This document shows positions 9,758-21,123 of a DNA stretch of 64,000 nucleotides, in pieces. Every line of letters begins with the position of its first letter. Position 1 is the first letter of the stretch. The notes beneath the pieces were generated by a model, which was not told where the DNA came from, made no database searches, and worked only from the letters and a program-made list of their open reading frames with translations. Location of the stretch: assembly GCF_921293095.1 (NCBI RefSeq), contig NC_060251.1, forward strand, positions 55,073,585 through 55,137,584, given 5' to 3'. The DNA comes from Ischnura elegans (taxonomy: Eukaryota > Arthropoda > Insecta > Odonata > Coenagrionidae). Made by a program: the position numbers and the translations under genes.

Positions 9758-11165
9758 ATAATCTTGGACTGGGTATTGAGATGTGGAAATTGTGAGAGCA
9801 TGTGATATGAAGGCTAGGAAAACAGTGGGGATAGAAAATATTCCATCTGAGCTGATAAAGGATCTAGGGAGGGATATGAAGAGAAGATTAGTTAAACTAG
9901 TTCACAAGATCTATGAGGAGGGGACCTGGCCAGAGGATTTTGTGAAAATTGTTGTAATTCCACTACCAAAAAAGAAGAAAGCTGTAGAATCCAGAGATAA
10001 TAGGACTATTAGCCTAATATTGCATATGGAAGAAGTGATACTGAGGATTTAAACAGACAACCGAAGGTGAGGACAAAGGAGTATTTGGGAGATGATAAAT
10101 TTTTGGTTTTAGAAAAGGAAAGTCAACTTGTGATGCAATAGCAATAATGAGGTCCCTGGTGGAGAGGAATCTAGAATATGACTAGGATGTGTATGCCTGC
10201 TTCATGGATTTTGAAAAAGCATTTCATAAGGCGTACTGGGTAAAGTTAATGAGATTCTTATGAAAATAGGCATAGAATGGAGGGATAGGCAACTCGTCTG
10301 TACATGGTTCGAACTGGGCAAGTGAGTGTAGTGGACGAAGAATCAGAGTGGGTAAGCATTGGTTTAGGAGAGAATCAAAGCTGTCCAGTATCACCATTGT
10401 TTTTAAATATGTACAATGATGAGATGGTAAGGCTGGTGTGGGATGAGTTGGATGCTGGATTAAAAGTGGGAGAATAATGTTTAAATCGGTGATATTCTTG
10501 AATGATTAAGCATTGATTTGCCAGTCAAAAAGAGGGTTGCAGGCACTAGTGGATGCATTACACAAGTGTTGCAAGGAGTATGGCATCAGAATTAATCACA
10601 AGAATACCAAGGATATGCGATTTTGTAAAGCATTTTGAGCTAGGAATGCGAGACTCAAGGTAATAGTTGGTCAGGAAAAACTTGAGCAGGTAGAGTAATT
10701 CAACTATTTGGGCAGCACATTAGAAGAAAATGCATATATATAACTAAGGACATCAGGAAGATAATTGCGTTAGCATAGGAGGCATTCATTAACAGGAAGG
10801 AGCTTATAAGAAGGAGAAGATTGTTATGTAAGAGTTTGAAGAAAAGGTTAGTGAAGAGTCTGATCTGGATCGTAGCGCTTTTCAGTACTGAAATGTGTAC
10901 ACTTGGGAACGAGGACTAGAGAAGATTGAAGGCTTCCGAGATGCAGGTGTGGCAAAGAATGAAGAAGGTGGAGTGGATGGAAAGGAGGAGGAACGACGAA
11001 GTGCTGGACATGGTGGGTGAGGAGAGACAGCTTCTCAATGAGATGCAGAGGAGACAGAATGTTTGGATGGAGCAAGTACTTAGCATGGAGGGGATGTTGT
11101 AAATAGTGTTAGGGGGTTGAATGTTGGGTAAATGAGGAAGAGGAGGAAACGTCATTGAAGTATCT
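9758..11165 (+). pseudogene. LINE segment 6: reverse transcriptase and C-terminal tail
   Basis: The frame at 9783-10052 reads KTVGIENIPSELIKDL...EEGTWPEDFVKIVVIPLPKKK, the fingers region of a LINE RT (KAPGIDNIPAELLK...WPEDW..S.IIPIPKK). Further readings (CFMDFEKAF-like near 10200-10230, NNEVLDMV-type tail at 10990-11100) place the palm and the C-terminal tail. Frameshifts and stops are frequent. The tail RRNDEVLDMVGEERQLL is also present in the copy at 61377-61977, so both belong to one family. Confidence 0.88.
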
Positions 11166-11462
11166 TAAATTGAATGAAAGCTAAACCTATTATTAACATA
11201 ACCAATAACCTAAATTTCATTTATTAGGGGATTTTTTTATCTAAGTATTTAGTGTGGATCCCCGCCGTTCATGCTGCAGGTTTGGAACAACTGCAACTAG
11301 ACCATTGATTATATGTATGTACTAATTATGATAATACACTGCAATTTCTGCACATTTGATTTTGAAAAATTGATTCTGTAGAAATTACCTGTAATTTAAT
11401 TCTGTAGAAATGTAGGAAGGGTGCTAGACATTTTTCTAGTGTGAGTAAAAAACATTCCACCC
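11166..11462. other. No gene seen
   Basis: AT-rich spacer after the LINE 3' end. It ends in a C-run next to the following hAT-like element. Confidence 0.4.
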
Positions 11463-11470
11463 CCCCCCAC

Positions 11471-11773
11471 CAGTGACACAGCGAGGGGGGGTTTTTTGGG
11501 GGATAACCCCCCCCCTTTCCAGAGCTCAGAGAAATTTTTAAGTTTAATCCATTTTACTTAATTGGATTGATATTGCTTGTAGAATAGTGTAAAGATTAAT
11601 AAAATATCCCTCAGAAAGCCGTAAAACTCACCATTTTGAACCATTTATCTTAAATTTCTGCTATTTATAAATCTCGTACCTCCCGCTTATCCTGGCAGGT
11701 ATTCCATACCCCCAGACACCCCGCACCTAAACCCCCCGCCCCCCCTTAGTCTTAATTCCTAGCTGTGCCCCTG
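11471..11773 (+). mobile_element. hAT-like family A element
   Basis: A 303-bp copy running from CAGTGACACAGCGAGG to AGCTGTGCCCCTG. The 8-bp flanks CCCCCCAC (11463-11470) and CCACCCAC (11774-11781) differ at one base. The interior is nearly collinear with the copy at 4922-5219. Confidence 0.85.
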
Positions 11774-11781
11774 CCACCCAC

Positions 11782-12599
11782 CCTCCTCTAAAAATTACCA
11801 CAGAGGAAGTACTGATACTATCTGGATACATTTCAAAATAAATACAATTACTTAAGTAAAAAGGGTCGAGACTTAAATATCAGATTGAACTTATAACATG
11901 CTTGCTCGTATATAGTGAATGCGATATTTTTAGGGCTTAAAAACCATTGCTTAGGCGCCACCTTTTGATGGGGGCCAAACGCGGCTGCGTACTTTGCTTA
12001 CAGCTTAAACCGGCCCTGCGTGAAATCTCTCCTTGGCCTTGAACCTCTGTCATATTAATATTCAAGTGGCAGAATGGTTTTATCTTTAAAGTACACATTC
12101 TGTCATCATTGCCTTTTTGTGACACATTGTTGTCATTTGAGTTCATGATTTTTTTTTCAAAATTTTGATACATTTTCACTGCTATTTTTTTTTTAATTAG
12201 AGTCATTGATATGACCTGAATAATTAATACAAACTAAAACAATGAACCAGTGACGATGACAGACTAAATCCTCCACGAAAACAATGTTTACGTCATGCGT
12301 TGAGTGTGCTTCCCGACTACCGACGCGCGTCGTCAACCAGGCTTCAGTAAAACTCTGGTGTCTTCGCACAGTGGTCGGTTCTGAGAAATTTTTCTTGATT
12401 TTAAAGTCAATTTAGTATTTATTTTGGTGATGAATGGAGAGCATTTACGTATTTATGCGAGATAATATTTCCATTTTACCTGTTCAAAATAGTTTTTATA
12501 GCAATCGACGATCGATGCATGTTCTCCATTATGAAGAAAGATATTATATAAACTGTGTGAAGAGTCCTCGGCATCGCCACAGGGTCAGGAATTGCATCA
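11782..12599. other. No gene seen
   Basis: Spacer with a GC-richer patch (about 12260-12370, GACGCGCGTCGTC). Open frames are short and unrecognised. Confidence 0.35.
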
Positions 12600-12607
12600 C
12601 TGCCGAC

Positions 12608-12880
12608 CAGTGGCGCAGCGAGGGGAGGTTTTGGGAGATAAAATCCCTCCCAGAGCTCAGAGAAAATTTAAAATTTAATCGATTTTACCTAATTGGATAA
12701 ATATTACTTACTGAATAGTGTAAGGATTAATAAATCATCCCTCATAAAGCCGTAAAACTCACTATTTTGAACCGTTTATCTTGAAAATTTGCTGGAGGAG
12801 GGCACCTTCCTTACTCCATACCCCCTAGTATTAGTTGCTCCTTAACCCCTCCCTAGCCTCAATTCCTAGCTGCGCGCCTG
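12608..12880 (+). mobile_element. hAT-like family A element
   Basis: A 273-bp copy running from CAGTGGCGCAGCGAGG to CTAGCTGCGCGCCTG. The flanks CTGCCGAC and CTAGCGAC differ at two bases. The shared internal blocks AGAGCTCAGAGAAA and CCCTCATAAAGCCG confirm the family. Confidence 0.8.
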
Positions 12881-13040
12881 CTAGCGACGTTTCGTTGGCC
12901 GAATCGGATATCGAAACGTTGGCAGAAATGCAGTTTCTCACCCGGTGGCGATTCCAAGAAATCTCACGCTAAAACTATTACCGTCAAAGGGTTGAAGTCA
13001 TCTTTTTTCGAATCGACCCGCCCATCTCTCCTCCACAAAC

Positions 13041-13302
13041 CAGTCGCGGTACATATGGGGAGCGCGATGGGCGCGCGCCCCCCCTTCTTGCTGGGCCGCC
13101 CGCATTGCCGAACTTTCTAGAACTATAATTGTAACTTTTTTATATCACAAGATGACATCGTCTTGTATATGTTTATAATCAGTTTAAATTAAATTTTATT
13201 AAAATTTTCATGTGACTTGATTATTTTTTTGTTGCAATATAAGTAAAGGTAGCTCAAGATACCTTTTGCGCCCCCCTAGAGTTTTTTTTTGTATCGCCAC
13301 TG
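13041..13302. mobile_element. hAT-like element with perfect 8-bp target duplication
   Basis: A 262-bp element with ends CAGTCGCGGTAC and GTATCGCCACTG. It is flanked by identical CCACAAAC copies (13033-13040, 13303-13310). GC-rich ends surround an AT-rich middle. It is non-coding. Confidence 0.88.
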
Positions 13303-13319
13303 CCACAAACTGAACTTCT

Positions 13320-13470
13320 CTTTCTAATTGACAGTAATTCCTTTTGTCATTCATTCTATCTATAAACAATTATCTCTTCCCTCAAACCCGGTTTTTAAAA
13401 TACCCTCCCCGCTAACTCCTTCCTCTATCGAAAGCTCATGTCTCCACCGCATCTCATCCAAGACTTCTAG
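13320..13470 (-). pseudogene. LINE 3'-tail fragment
   Basis: On the minus strand the reading EVLDEMRWRHEL...GEGILKTGFEGR matches the C-terminal tail of the LINE family at 9758-11165 and 61377-61977 (LLDEIRRRQ...EGRMLGKR). It is heavily diverged. Confidence 0.5.
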
Positions 13471-14207
13471 CATATGTGAGAGTGTCTCATGTCAGTTAAA
13501 TATTTTTATCAAAGCTACGTGTGGAGTAGTAGGAGGTCTGTGCATAGTAATCGCGATCCTTTTGTTTTTGAGCATCGCAATAACTATGAATATTTCGAAT
13601 GCATAACATAACATTGGAATAATTAAAGAATATTGTTCATCACATTTTCCCCGAGTCCCTTGATGTTTATCACATTGTCCCCATATTAACGATGATGCGT
13701 TACTTTGCAGGCTAGAGGTTGTTAATTGTTATGACGCGTAAGGTGAGGAAAAGGCAGTTTTATGGCAGGAGGTTGAAGAGGAAAATGTATAATGTGAAAC
13801 AACGTAGGTTCGACGTAAACGAAAATTCCTCTCCATCCACCTCACCTTCTCCATTCTTCTCCACACCCACCCACATTTCGAAGGCAGGCCGCCAGGCGTG
13901 AGATGACATGATGTTGTCTCTGTAGGAATGTCTCTCGTTGTTATCTTTCTCCGTCCATTTCCTCGATATTTCACTCTCACGATGACGTGTGTATATCATG
14001 CCGTTCGGAATGGAGCGATTCCATTTCCATGTGTGTTTTTGGCTTCATTGGGACTGAGATGGACTGAATCATTCGTGCGTGTTCATCGCCAAGGCAGCTA
14101 GAGCATTTTTGGCCGTAGCCTTGGTCATGATGGCCCTGACGACCATTGTTGCCTTATAAGATGACTTTTCCAAGGAAGCAAGGAGAGAAGTGATATTAAA
14201 TAAACTT
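13471..14207. other. No recognisable gene
   Basis: A 56-codon ATG frame begins at 13731 and reads MTRKVRKRQFYGRRLKRK, very basic at its N-terminus and Ser/Pro-rich after it. No family is recognised and no splice or poly(A) context supports it. Confidence 0.25.
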
Positions 14208-15330
14208 TTCGGAAGTTATTCTCACCAAAAAAATTAAATAAAAAATATTTTTAGAAAGGCGCTTTGTCCAAAAAACTGTATGAAATGCACTACGAAGTAA
14301 AAATAAGCTTTTCAACACTTGAATAATAAATTGTGGGTGCTGATAAGATTCATTATAAATTAGCGTCGAAGGCACTGATGCGCAAGTAGCGATTAGCACC
14401 CATCATTCTCCGAGCGATTAAAAGCTTATTTTTTACTTTTTAGTGCATTTTATACGATTTTTACCAAACTCTTGCATTTTAAATCTATTTTATTTTATTT
14501 TTATTTTCTTCTTTTTAGTAATAATGTAAATTTGAAATTTAAATTAACTTTTTTTTACCCATTTTAATGTTATTTCAATTATTTTATTTCATAAAAGTGA
14601 ATCCTGTAAGACTAACAAAAACTTCCTCATATAAGGTGCGAAATAACAAAGCCTAAAAAGATGGAAGGCGCGTTAAGCCAACTTATAAATAACATTAAAA
14701 AATGTAAGAAGAACAGTCGAATTTTCCAGGATTTGCATCTGTAATCTCCTAGACACTAAACGGTCGCGTTTATCGTTGCGCCAGATGACACCTGCTGAAG
14801 AATTTAATCAGTTATAATTACGCTGAAGCTGAGCGATATATGTACATAAAAGTAAACTGTCGAAAAATGTGACCCATATTGCCTCTGAGGACCCAGGAAT
14901 AGTGAAAGAACACATTGTCATCTGGTTGTGATCTTAACTGATAATTTCAAGCCGATCCGACAATAGCAAGTGTATTAAAAATCAATTATAAGATTCCATC
15001 GATGAAATAGGCAAAGCGAGTTAAGAAAAAGTGTGTAAATATAAGTTTTACGCGTTTTCAAATAGAATTAGTATTTCTCCATATCGACGGCTAACAACAC
15101 GTATCTCAAAAATAGCAACTTTTCAGGAGAGCAAAAGAAACAATTTATATTTTTAATTGTACACTGAAATTAAAAACCAAAAAATCATAAAAATGAAAAA
15201 GAAGCGTACATTTGCAAACAAAGAGTTGTGTTTTACTTGAATTTTATTTTTTTAGTGACATTACACTTTGTTTAAGATACCTGTCTCAAACCGGCCAAAT
15301 TTTGAGATACGTGTTGTTAGAACTTAGCAA
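14208..15330. repeat. Dispersed repeat family C, copy 1
   Basis: Contains an inverted pair around AAAAATAAGCTTTTC and GATTAAAAGCTTATTTTTTAC (about 14265-14470), followed by CCGACAATAGCAAGTG and GATTCCATCGATGAAATAGG. The same blocks in the same order occur near 16640-17000 and 40520-41500. A second inverted pair, CTAACAACACGTATCTCAAA (15089 onward) and TTTTGAGATACGTGTTGTTA (15300 onward), closes the region. No coding potential is seen. Confidence 0.65.
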
Positions 15331-15594
15331 TCGATATCTTAATGCTCTCTTTTACCCACAATCCTTTCCTCGTTTGACTCCCTGGCATCTAAACATCCTT
15401 CCCAGAACCTCACCACCTGTGCCTACATTTTGAAATCCTCCCAAAAACGCCCCATCTTAATAATTTAATGCTCCTCAGAGCCGAATTCCCTTTCTTAGCT
15501 TTGACCTGTATGTTACTAGGACCTAGAAATCCAATTTAGAAACTCTAAGCTCTAAAGAGCATCTAAAGTACTTGAATTGTAACTCATTGCCAGT

Positions 15595-16241
15595 CGGTGG
15601 CGCAGCGAGGGGGGGGGGTTTTGGGGGATAACCCCCCCCCCCCCCCCCCAGAGCTCAGAGAAATTTATCTATTTAAGTTTAATCCATTTTACTTCATTGT
15701 ATCAGTATTTTCTAGCGATTTGATCGATGGATTTTTTTCCTCATAGGAAAACCCACTAAAATCGCTGGCACATTAATTGCGTATGCTTGGTTTCGCTTCT
15801 ATAGCGTTGAGATGTCTTTCCCTCGTCCCGTCCCTTCCGTCCCTTTCCCTTCCCAGAGTCGTCGACGGGCTCCTATCGCGGCGGCGCGCCGCCGCGGCGT
15901 CTCTTTCCTTTTTCCTTCCTCAGCAGCCCCTCCCCGGGTGATCGGGCGTATACGCCACTTGCTTGGTTCCCGGCCCCGGTGCGTTGTATCCTTCGAAGGG
16001 TTCACCCAGAGCCCTCATACCATTTGTATCAGTATTACTTATAGCATAGTGTTAGGATTAATCAAATATCCCTCAGAAAGCCATAAAACTCGCCATTTTG
16101 AACCATTATTCTTAAAAACATTTCTGGAGGAGGGTCGTCGCAACTCCTGCGTACCCTGGCGGGTATGCAATACCCACCACACCCCTAAGTATTACTTACG
16201 CCTAAAACCCCCCCTAGCCTTAATTCTTAGCTGTGCCCCTG
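15595..16241 (+). mobile_element. hAT-like family A element with perfect target duplication, interrupted
   Basis: Runs from CGGTGGCGCAGCGAGG to AGCTGTGCCCCTG, flanked by identical TTGCCAGT copies (15587-15594, 16242-16249). It is split by a 314-bp GC-rich insertion at 15710-16023. Confidence 0.9.
15710..16023. mobile_element. GC-rich insertion with 13-bp target duplication (retroposon-like)
   Basis: The duplication TTGTATCAGTATT flanks it (15697-15709 and 16024-16036), inside a hAT-like element whose consensus has this site once. A long target duplication without inverted ends fits target-primed retroposition, as for SINEs and LINEs. The interior is far more GC-rich than its surroundings and contains the 20-bp palindrome CGCGGCGGCGCGCCGCCGCG (15877-15896). 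No polymerase III boxes were recognised with confidence. Confidence 0.65.
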
Positions 16242-16639
16242 TTGCCAGTCGCCCTTCGTATCCTCCGACCAGTATAGCTTCATCCATGACCATGGCAATG
16301 GCATGCATAACGAAGTAATTAAATCAATGATTTTTAATTATGATCCATTCATGAAAACCTAAAAAAGGTCACCTCCTTAATTAGATTTTTTTCTTCAATT
16401 CTTTCGGTGTGCGCTTAGTGAAATTCATGGAAAATATCTAATTATTTAATTAAGTGAGCAAAGTTTTATTCGAATGGTAAGGTATCGATCGATCTTATAA
16501 TGCAGTGCTCTGAAGAAGAGAAGCAAAATATTTTTATAGTCTCCTATTACATCTAATTACCAAACTCCGACTCTATCAGCGCAACCGGCCTGAGTTGCAT
16601 GATTCTCTATTTTGATCTTAATAGTTTGACATTACTACC

Positions 16640-17000
16640 AGCGATACCATCGTTTACAAGTATAAAAATTAAATATAAAAAACACGATTTTATCAAAGAC
16701 CGTATTAAAGGCACTAAAAAGTAAAAATATAAGCTTTTAATCACTAGAAAATTTAAAACTATTTTCCACATGAAAATGTTATCAATTAATCAGGGCACAA
16801 TTGAGTAGATTCCAAATGTCTGATTAATTAATGTCATACAATGCAAATCCAACAAGCAAATGTGTAAAATTTCCAGGCTATCCGACAATGGGAAGTGGGT
16901 TAAAATCAATTACAATATTCCATCAATTGAAACAGATAAACATATGAAGCAAGTTAAGAAAAAGCGTAAAAACATATCGGAAATACCCGAATAAGATAAA
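16640..17000. repeat. Dispersed repeat family C, copy 2
   Basis: Shares AAAATATAAGCTTTTAATCACT, TATCCGACAATGGGAAGTGG and ATTCCATCAATTGAAACAG with the copies at 14208-15330 and 40520-41500. Confidence 0.6.
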
Positions 17001-18050
17001 GAAAAACTGTTACATGAAAACATAATATTAATCCGTATGTGTTCATCACGGAGTTGAAAGAATTCTTATTTCTTATTGTGAGTCGAATGGTGTCATTGGG
17101 CACATGAACCTTATCGCGCACCTATTGAGTCATCTCGTCTGCTAATACAGGTATGTCTCTCCACGGTGTAAAGATAAGAAACTTGTTACCAGGCAACGCC
17201 CTCTCGAAAACTCTGTTTACTTAAAGATAGCTAACATTTTATTGTTTTATCACAGCCGATTTGGATGTACCTAATTGAAGACAAAGATACATGAGAGTAT
17301 GATTTACGGCTGCCTTTACTGTCGGTGTCCATCCGCTGATAACGAGCCAGCGACGAATGCAATGGGGGTGATGACAACGCTCAAATTTAATTCCAAGAGA
17401 AAAAGTTATTTTCTGAGACGTGTAAGGATTTTAACGTACTAAAACTTGGAAATCATTCGTAGATAAAGTGCCGAATTTGCACTCAAGCAGAAATCTCGTT
17501 CACAGCACTTACCTGGCGTATACTGACTATTTATCAACCGTACCAATCGATGACATATTCCTTCAAGCTGGCACAAACTGCCCACTAACCGTGAAATTGA
17601 TATAAGAAGTCTTACCGTAGTTTAAATGACTCTCGATAGGCAATACTACGGTATACCATATTGTATTAATTACTACTGGTTGATTGCGGGAGAAATTTGA
17701 GCTCTCCCTAACTGATATGAAAAGTCGAGTTACGCCATTTTAATTTTTTGGTGACAAACAGACGCTCATTTTGAGTTTTCAACGCTACAGTACCCAAATT
17801 TAGTTGTTTTTGATAAGACAGGAGCCGTTTATAAAACATTAAGTACAAAATAAATCGACATATATCAAATTTATCACCTAGGAGGCATAAAATTTTCCAT
17901 TTATCATCTTATTATGACTTGCATTCTGTCAGCGTTCCCACCCCCTCGTCTACTTCATGCCTAGAGATGCCTAGAGAGATCCGCCTCGTTAGCGTTTCAA
18001 GATAAGTATTACACTATTCAAATGCACCAGAGTTCACTTGTGTAATCTTA
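17001..18050. other. No gene seen
   Basis: Spacer of moderate AT content. No domain, RNA gene or terminal-repeat structure was recognised. Confidence 0.35.
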
Positions 18051-18055
18051 TTTAT

Positions 18056-18250
18056 AAATATATAGATGTATAAAAGAGGATGTCTCTCTGTCTATCCGCT
18101 ATGCGTTTCCATACGGCTTCACAGACTAAGACCAAAGTTAGTACATAGGTGCAACTCATGCTATCAAACCCCGTAGTGCTACTGTTGGTTGCGTCCAATG
18201 CGTCCTATTCCCATTACCGTTTGTTACGTCACGTCATACACCTTTTGCGG
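18056..18250 (+). mobile_element. Possible Helitron/Helentron-type remnant
   Basis: TATAGATGTATAAAAGAGG followed by GTCTCTCTGTCTATCCGC and the text around GACTAAGACCAAAGTTAGTA is the kind of sequence seen at ends of Helitron-like elements in arthropods. The match is from memory only. No defined end or hairpin was established. Confidence 0.3.
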
Positions 18251-18847
18251 TTGGTTATCCTGTAGGGGAGGCACACCTCTTGACATGCTCTAAGAGGAAA
18301 ATATAAATATTCTACATGATCATGAAATCCAAGTTCCAAATTTCCCACTTCTCTGGGTACTATCCTTCTCGAGCTACGCCGGCTGGCCTGCTATTATTAT
18401 GCATAAAAATATATTTATTCTCGATAAACGATTAAAACATTTAAATAGCATTTATACAAAACCAATTTTGGACCTTAAGGTGACCCCAGAGGCTATTGCC
18501 TGTTGGAGGGATCGCATTCAGAAATACCATCGTAGGTAGTACTGAGCATATTTTTGAATAAAATAAAATGTCTTCCGTATGACTTCTTGATACATAAGTA
18601 ATATACAATAAAGATGCACTGATGAAAAAACAATGGAATTGAAATCAAACTAACGAAATTAAAAATAAATAAGTTAATTTAAAAGGAAGATGGTTTAAAA
18701 ATATTTCAATGAGGTATCTTCTAGTATTTTTATTGCAAAATAGCCCGAGTTTTACTATACTGGTGCAAAATGTGGCTTAAGAACTCTAGCGAAAATGATG
18801 AACTCCTTTCCCTGGGCCTCGTCACACTTCGAGGACATTTGCACTTA
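18251..18847. other. No gene seen
   Basis: AT-rich spacer without recognisable coding sequence or element ends. Confidence 0.35.
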
Positions 18848-18915
18848 GGCTTGAAACGGGATTTGAACCCAGGACCCATCGATCAGCAGACATTAGGCTA
18901 CCACGCTCCCCCAAA
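18848..18915 (-). repeat. tRNA-derived SINE head or tRNA pseudogene
   Basis: The minus strand reads GGGAGCGTGGTAGCCTAATG and then GGTTCAAATCCCG, matching polymerase III box A and box B at tRNA spacing. The acceptor stem does not pair well, so it is not a working tRNA. Confidence 0.6.
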
Positions 18916-19084
18916 TAATGATTCATTATGAGATTCAAAGAGCGGGACAACTGACAGCTCAAAAGAATATATGAAAGCCAGTGTACCTTCGGTGCTTTAT
19001 ACACATAAGTCACCTATTGTATGTGCTTGGGGATCGATATCTGTGAACAGTGACTGTTTGCATGCCTCGCAACTTTAAGGAGCA

Positions 19085-19215
19085 CACCACACACTGTGTG
19101 GGAAATAAAAACGCTCGCCAATATTTACCCTTTTTTAGTTTACGAGAATCGATTTAGCCGTTGCCATAGATACAAACATTGGCTACGACCCGGCAAGTTA
19201 TAATGAACAGACACG
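19085..19215 (+). repeat. Dispersed repeat, copy 1
   Basis: Shares GCCAATATTTACC, TTTTTTAGTTTA, GAGAAT.GATTT and AATGAACAGAC in order with 20095-20215, a direct repeat 1 kb away. The intervening hAT-like element (19388-19875) is not part of it. Function unknown. Confidence 0.65.
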
Positions 19216-19387
19216 AAGCGAGCTTGGTGAACATTGCTGAGAACTCGTAAAAAGCGTAAGATACTGTGTCTACACGTGTTCCCTTATCGACGTAGTGACT
19301 CACCAACATTTTTTGCGGAAAGAAAGCAGCACTACTAGTCTTCAGTGTAGCATTATCTATCCCCACGGGCGTTTTATAAATGCTGTA

Positions 19388-19875
19388 CAGGGTTGGGCAA
19401 AATACAGGTCGAGGAGTATTTGAAATACAAAATACCGTTCCAGATGTATTTTGAATTCAAAATATTATGTATTTTAAATGCAAAAAAAATAAAATACCTT
19501 TGAAAAACAAGCTACAAAATAGTATTTTAAATACATTTTAAAATGCAAAGTATAATATTTGCATGGAAACTAAGAGATCTTAAAAAAATTAAACCCTGCC
19601 TTGGCACATTATGGATAGTTGAAAACATGAAGAAAACGATTCTAACGAAAACTAAGTAATCTTTGAAGCATAATGTTCAATAAGTGTAATTTGAGTTACG
19701 TCAAAAGTATTTTTCAAATGTTTTTTTTAAATGGGAAAATACCAAAAATCTGTATTTGAAATGTGTACTAGATACATTCAGGTTGTGTATTTTAATTACC
19801 AAATAGAAATGACGAATGTATTACAATTAGGTAAGCATTTTAAAATACCTGCATTTGAAATACTGCCCAGTCCTG
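19388..19875. mobile_element. hAT-like element (CAGGGTTGGGC ends)
   Basis: A 488-bp element with ends CAGGGTTGGGCAAAATAC and GCCCAGTCCTG, typical of hAT transposons. The flanks ATGCTGTA (19380-19387) and AGGCTGTA (19876-19883) differ at one base. The interior is made of repeated GTATTTGAAATAC-type words with no transposase. Confidence 0.85.
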
Positions 19876-20094
19876 AGGCTGTATTACGAGTAACTCAAAA
19901 CAAAAGCTCATTCTAGAATGAATGAAAGTTGATTCATGCTCTGGGTTACCCTATAGTGCTCGCAGTGGTAATAATTAAGAAGATATTCTTTGAGAGTGGG
20001 CAGAGAAAAGGAATTTTTAACAGATAACGAAGGGGAATTCCGTAAATTACAACCAAAGGTGAGAAAAAAATTGAGGTAAGTGTTTTACCGAGAT

Positions 20095-20215
20095 GTAGGA
20101 AGTATAAACGCCTGCCAATATTTACCTTTTTTTAGTTTAGGAGAATGGATTTCGCCATTTTGCCATTTCTACCAACACTGGCCACGATACGGAAAGTTAA
20201 AATGAACAGACTAGA
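20095..20215 (+). repeat. Dispersed repeat, copy 2
   Basis: Direct, diverged copy of 19085-19215 (GCCAATATTTACC, TTTTTTAGTTTAGG, AATGAACAGAC). Confidence 0.65.
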
Positions 20216-20979
20216 AATTATTCTTCAAGTTAATGACAAGGACTCAAACTAATCATGAAACTTTTGATCTGTAAAGTTTTCCATTTTCAGAATAGAGCTG
20301 TGCGATTACGCGTGCGGGGTAAATTTTTTACTGCTTTAAGTTATAGTATTTTGAACTTAAAAACTTTTCCCATAAGATTTAGCATTTTCCTTTACATATT
20401 AGGCCTAATTCAACCATAACACCAAGAGGGCATTGTAAACAGAGCGTGAAAACATATCGAATAACTGAAAACATGTCATGATTACATTTTGGTAATGAAG
20501 CTATTAGGTGTATTTGACAAAAGATGCATAAAATGCTACTGGCATACATTTTGCCAATCTTTGATATCTTCCGGCAAAACTTTGGAATCATTAAACAGGT
20601 TGCCTTGGCGTTCCAAGTTTTTCGTTCCCTCACGGCACGAGAGCGAATAATGAGATCTTATCCGAAGCATTAATGGCGAGTCGGGTTCGGACGCCTCCTG
20701 TTTATTTCGCAGTTTTCCTTTCGTTAAAGCTGGAGGTTGAGGGAATAGAAGGAGGAGGAGTGCCCCCAACCTTCCCCTTCAACTGCTTCTCGATTCTGCA
20801 AGTCACCCACCTCTCCTAGGAAGGGCACAGCTACTACCACCACAACTACTACCACCCACCCCATTATGTGTCATCATCGGCAGTTTAGACCCCACAATAA
20901 CTCCTACAACATAAAACCTCCTCCTTGCCCTTCCTCATCCCCTCCACCGTCGTCAGTAGCCGTTAGTGAGAAGTGTCCT

Positions 20980-21123
20980 TGGAAAAATTGTTATCATCCT
21001 CCGCTTTGGTTGCGGCCGGCTTGCTCTCCGTACTGCAAGACGTTCTGTTCGCTCTGAGATCTGGAGGAGAGAGCACCTAAACCACTCGCGCGGGAAGGTA
21101 TTCCAGAGGATTCACCACAAAAG
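20980..21123 (+). promoter_or_regulatory. Possible untranslated leader exon of GST gene 1
   Basis: GST gene 1 has a 5' UTR splice acceptor at 26539, so a leader exon must lie upstream. This GC-richer block ends at CACAAAAG|GTTAGTG, a good donor. Its last 30 nt resemble the end of another candidate at 35659 upstream of GST gene 2 (GGGAAGG...TCCA...GGA...CAAAAG). The start is arbitrary. This is inference from pattern only. Confidence 0.22.

Noticed and set aside
10848-11155. Pro/Leu/Ser-rich minus-strand frames
   Set aside because: They are the antisense of the LINE C-terminal tail.
12889-13032. CGTTGGCAGAAATGC and GTCAAAGGGTTG considered as piggyBac ends
   Set aside because: No TTAA pair or matching inverted partner was found.
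15812-16318. 168-codon plus-strand frame
   Set aside because: It crosses the borders of the GC-rich insertion and the hAT-like element, so it is a chimera of two transposons.
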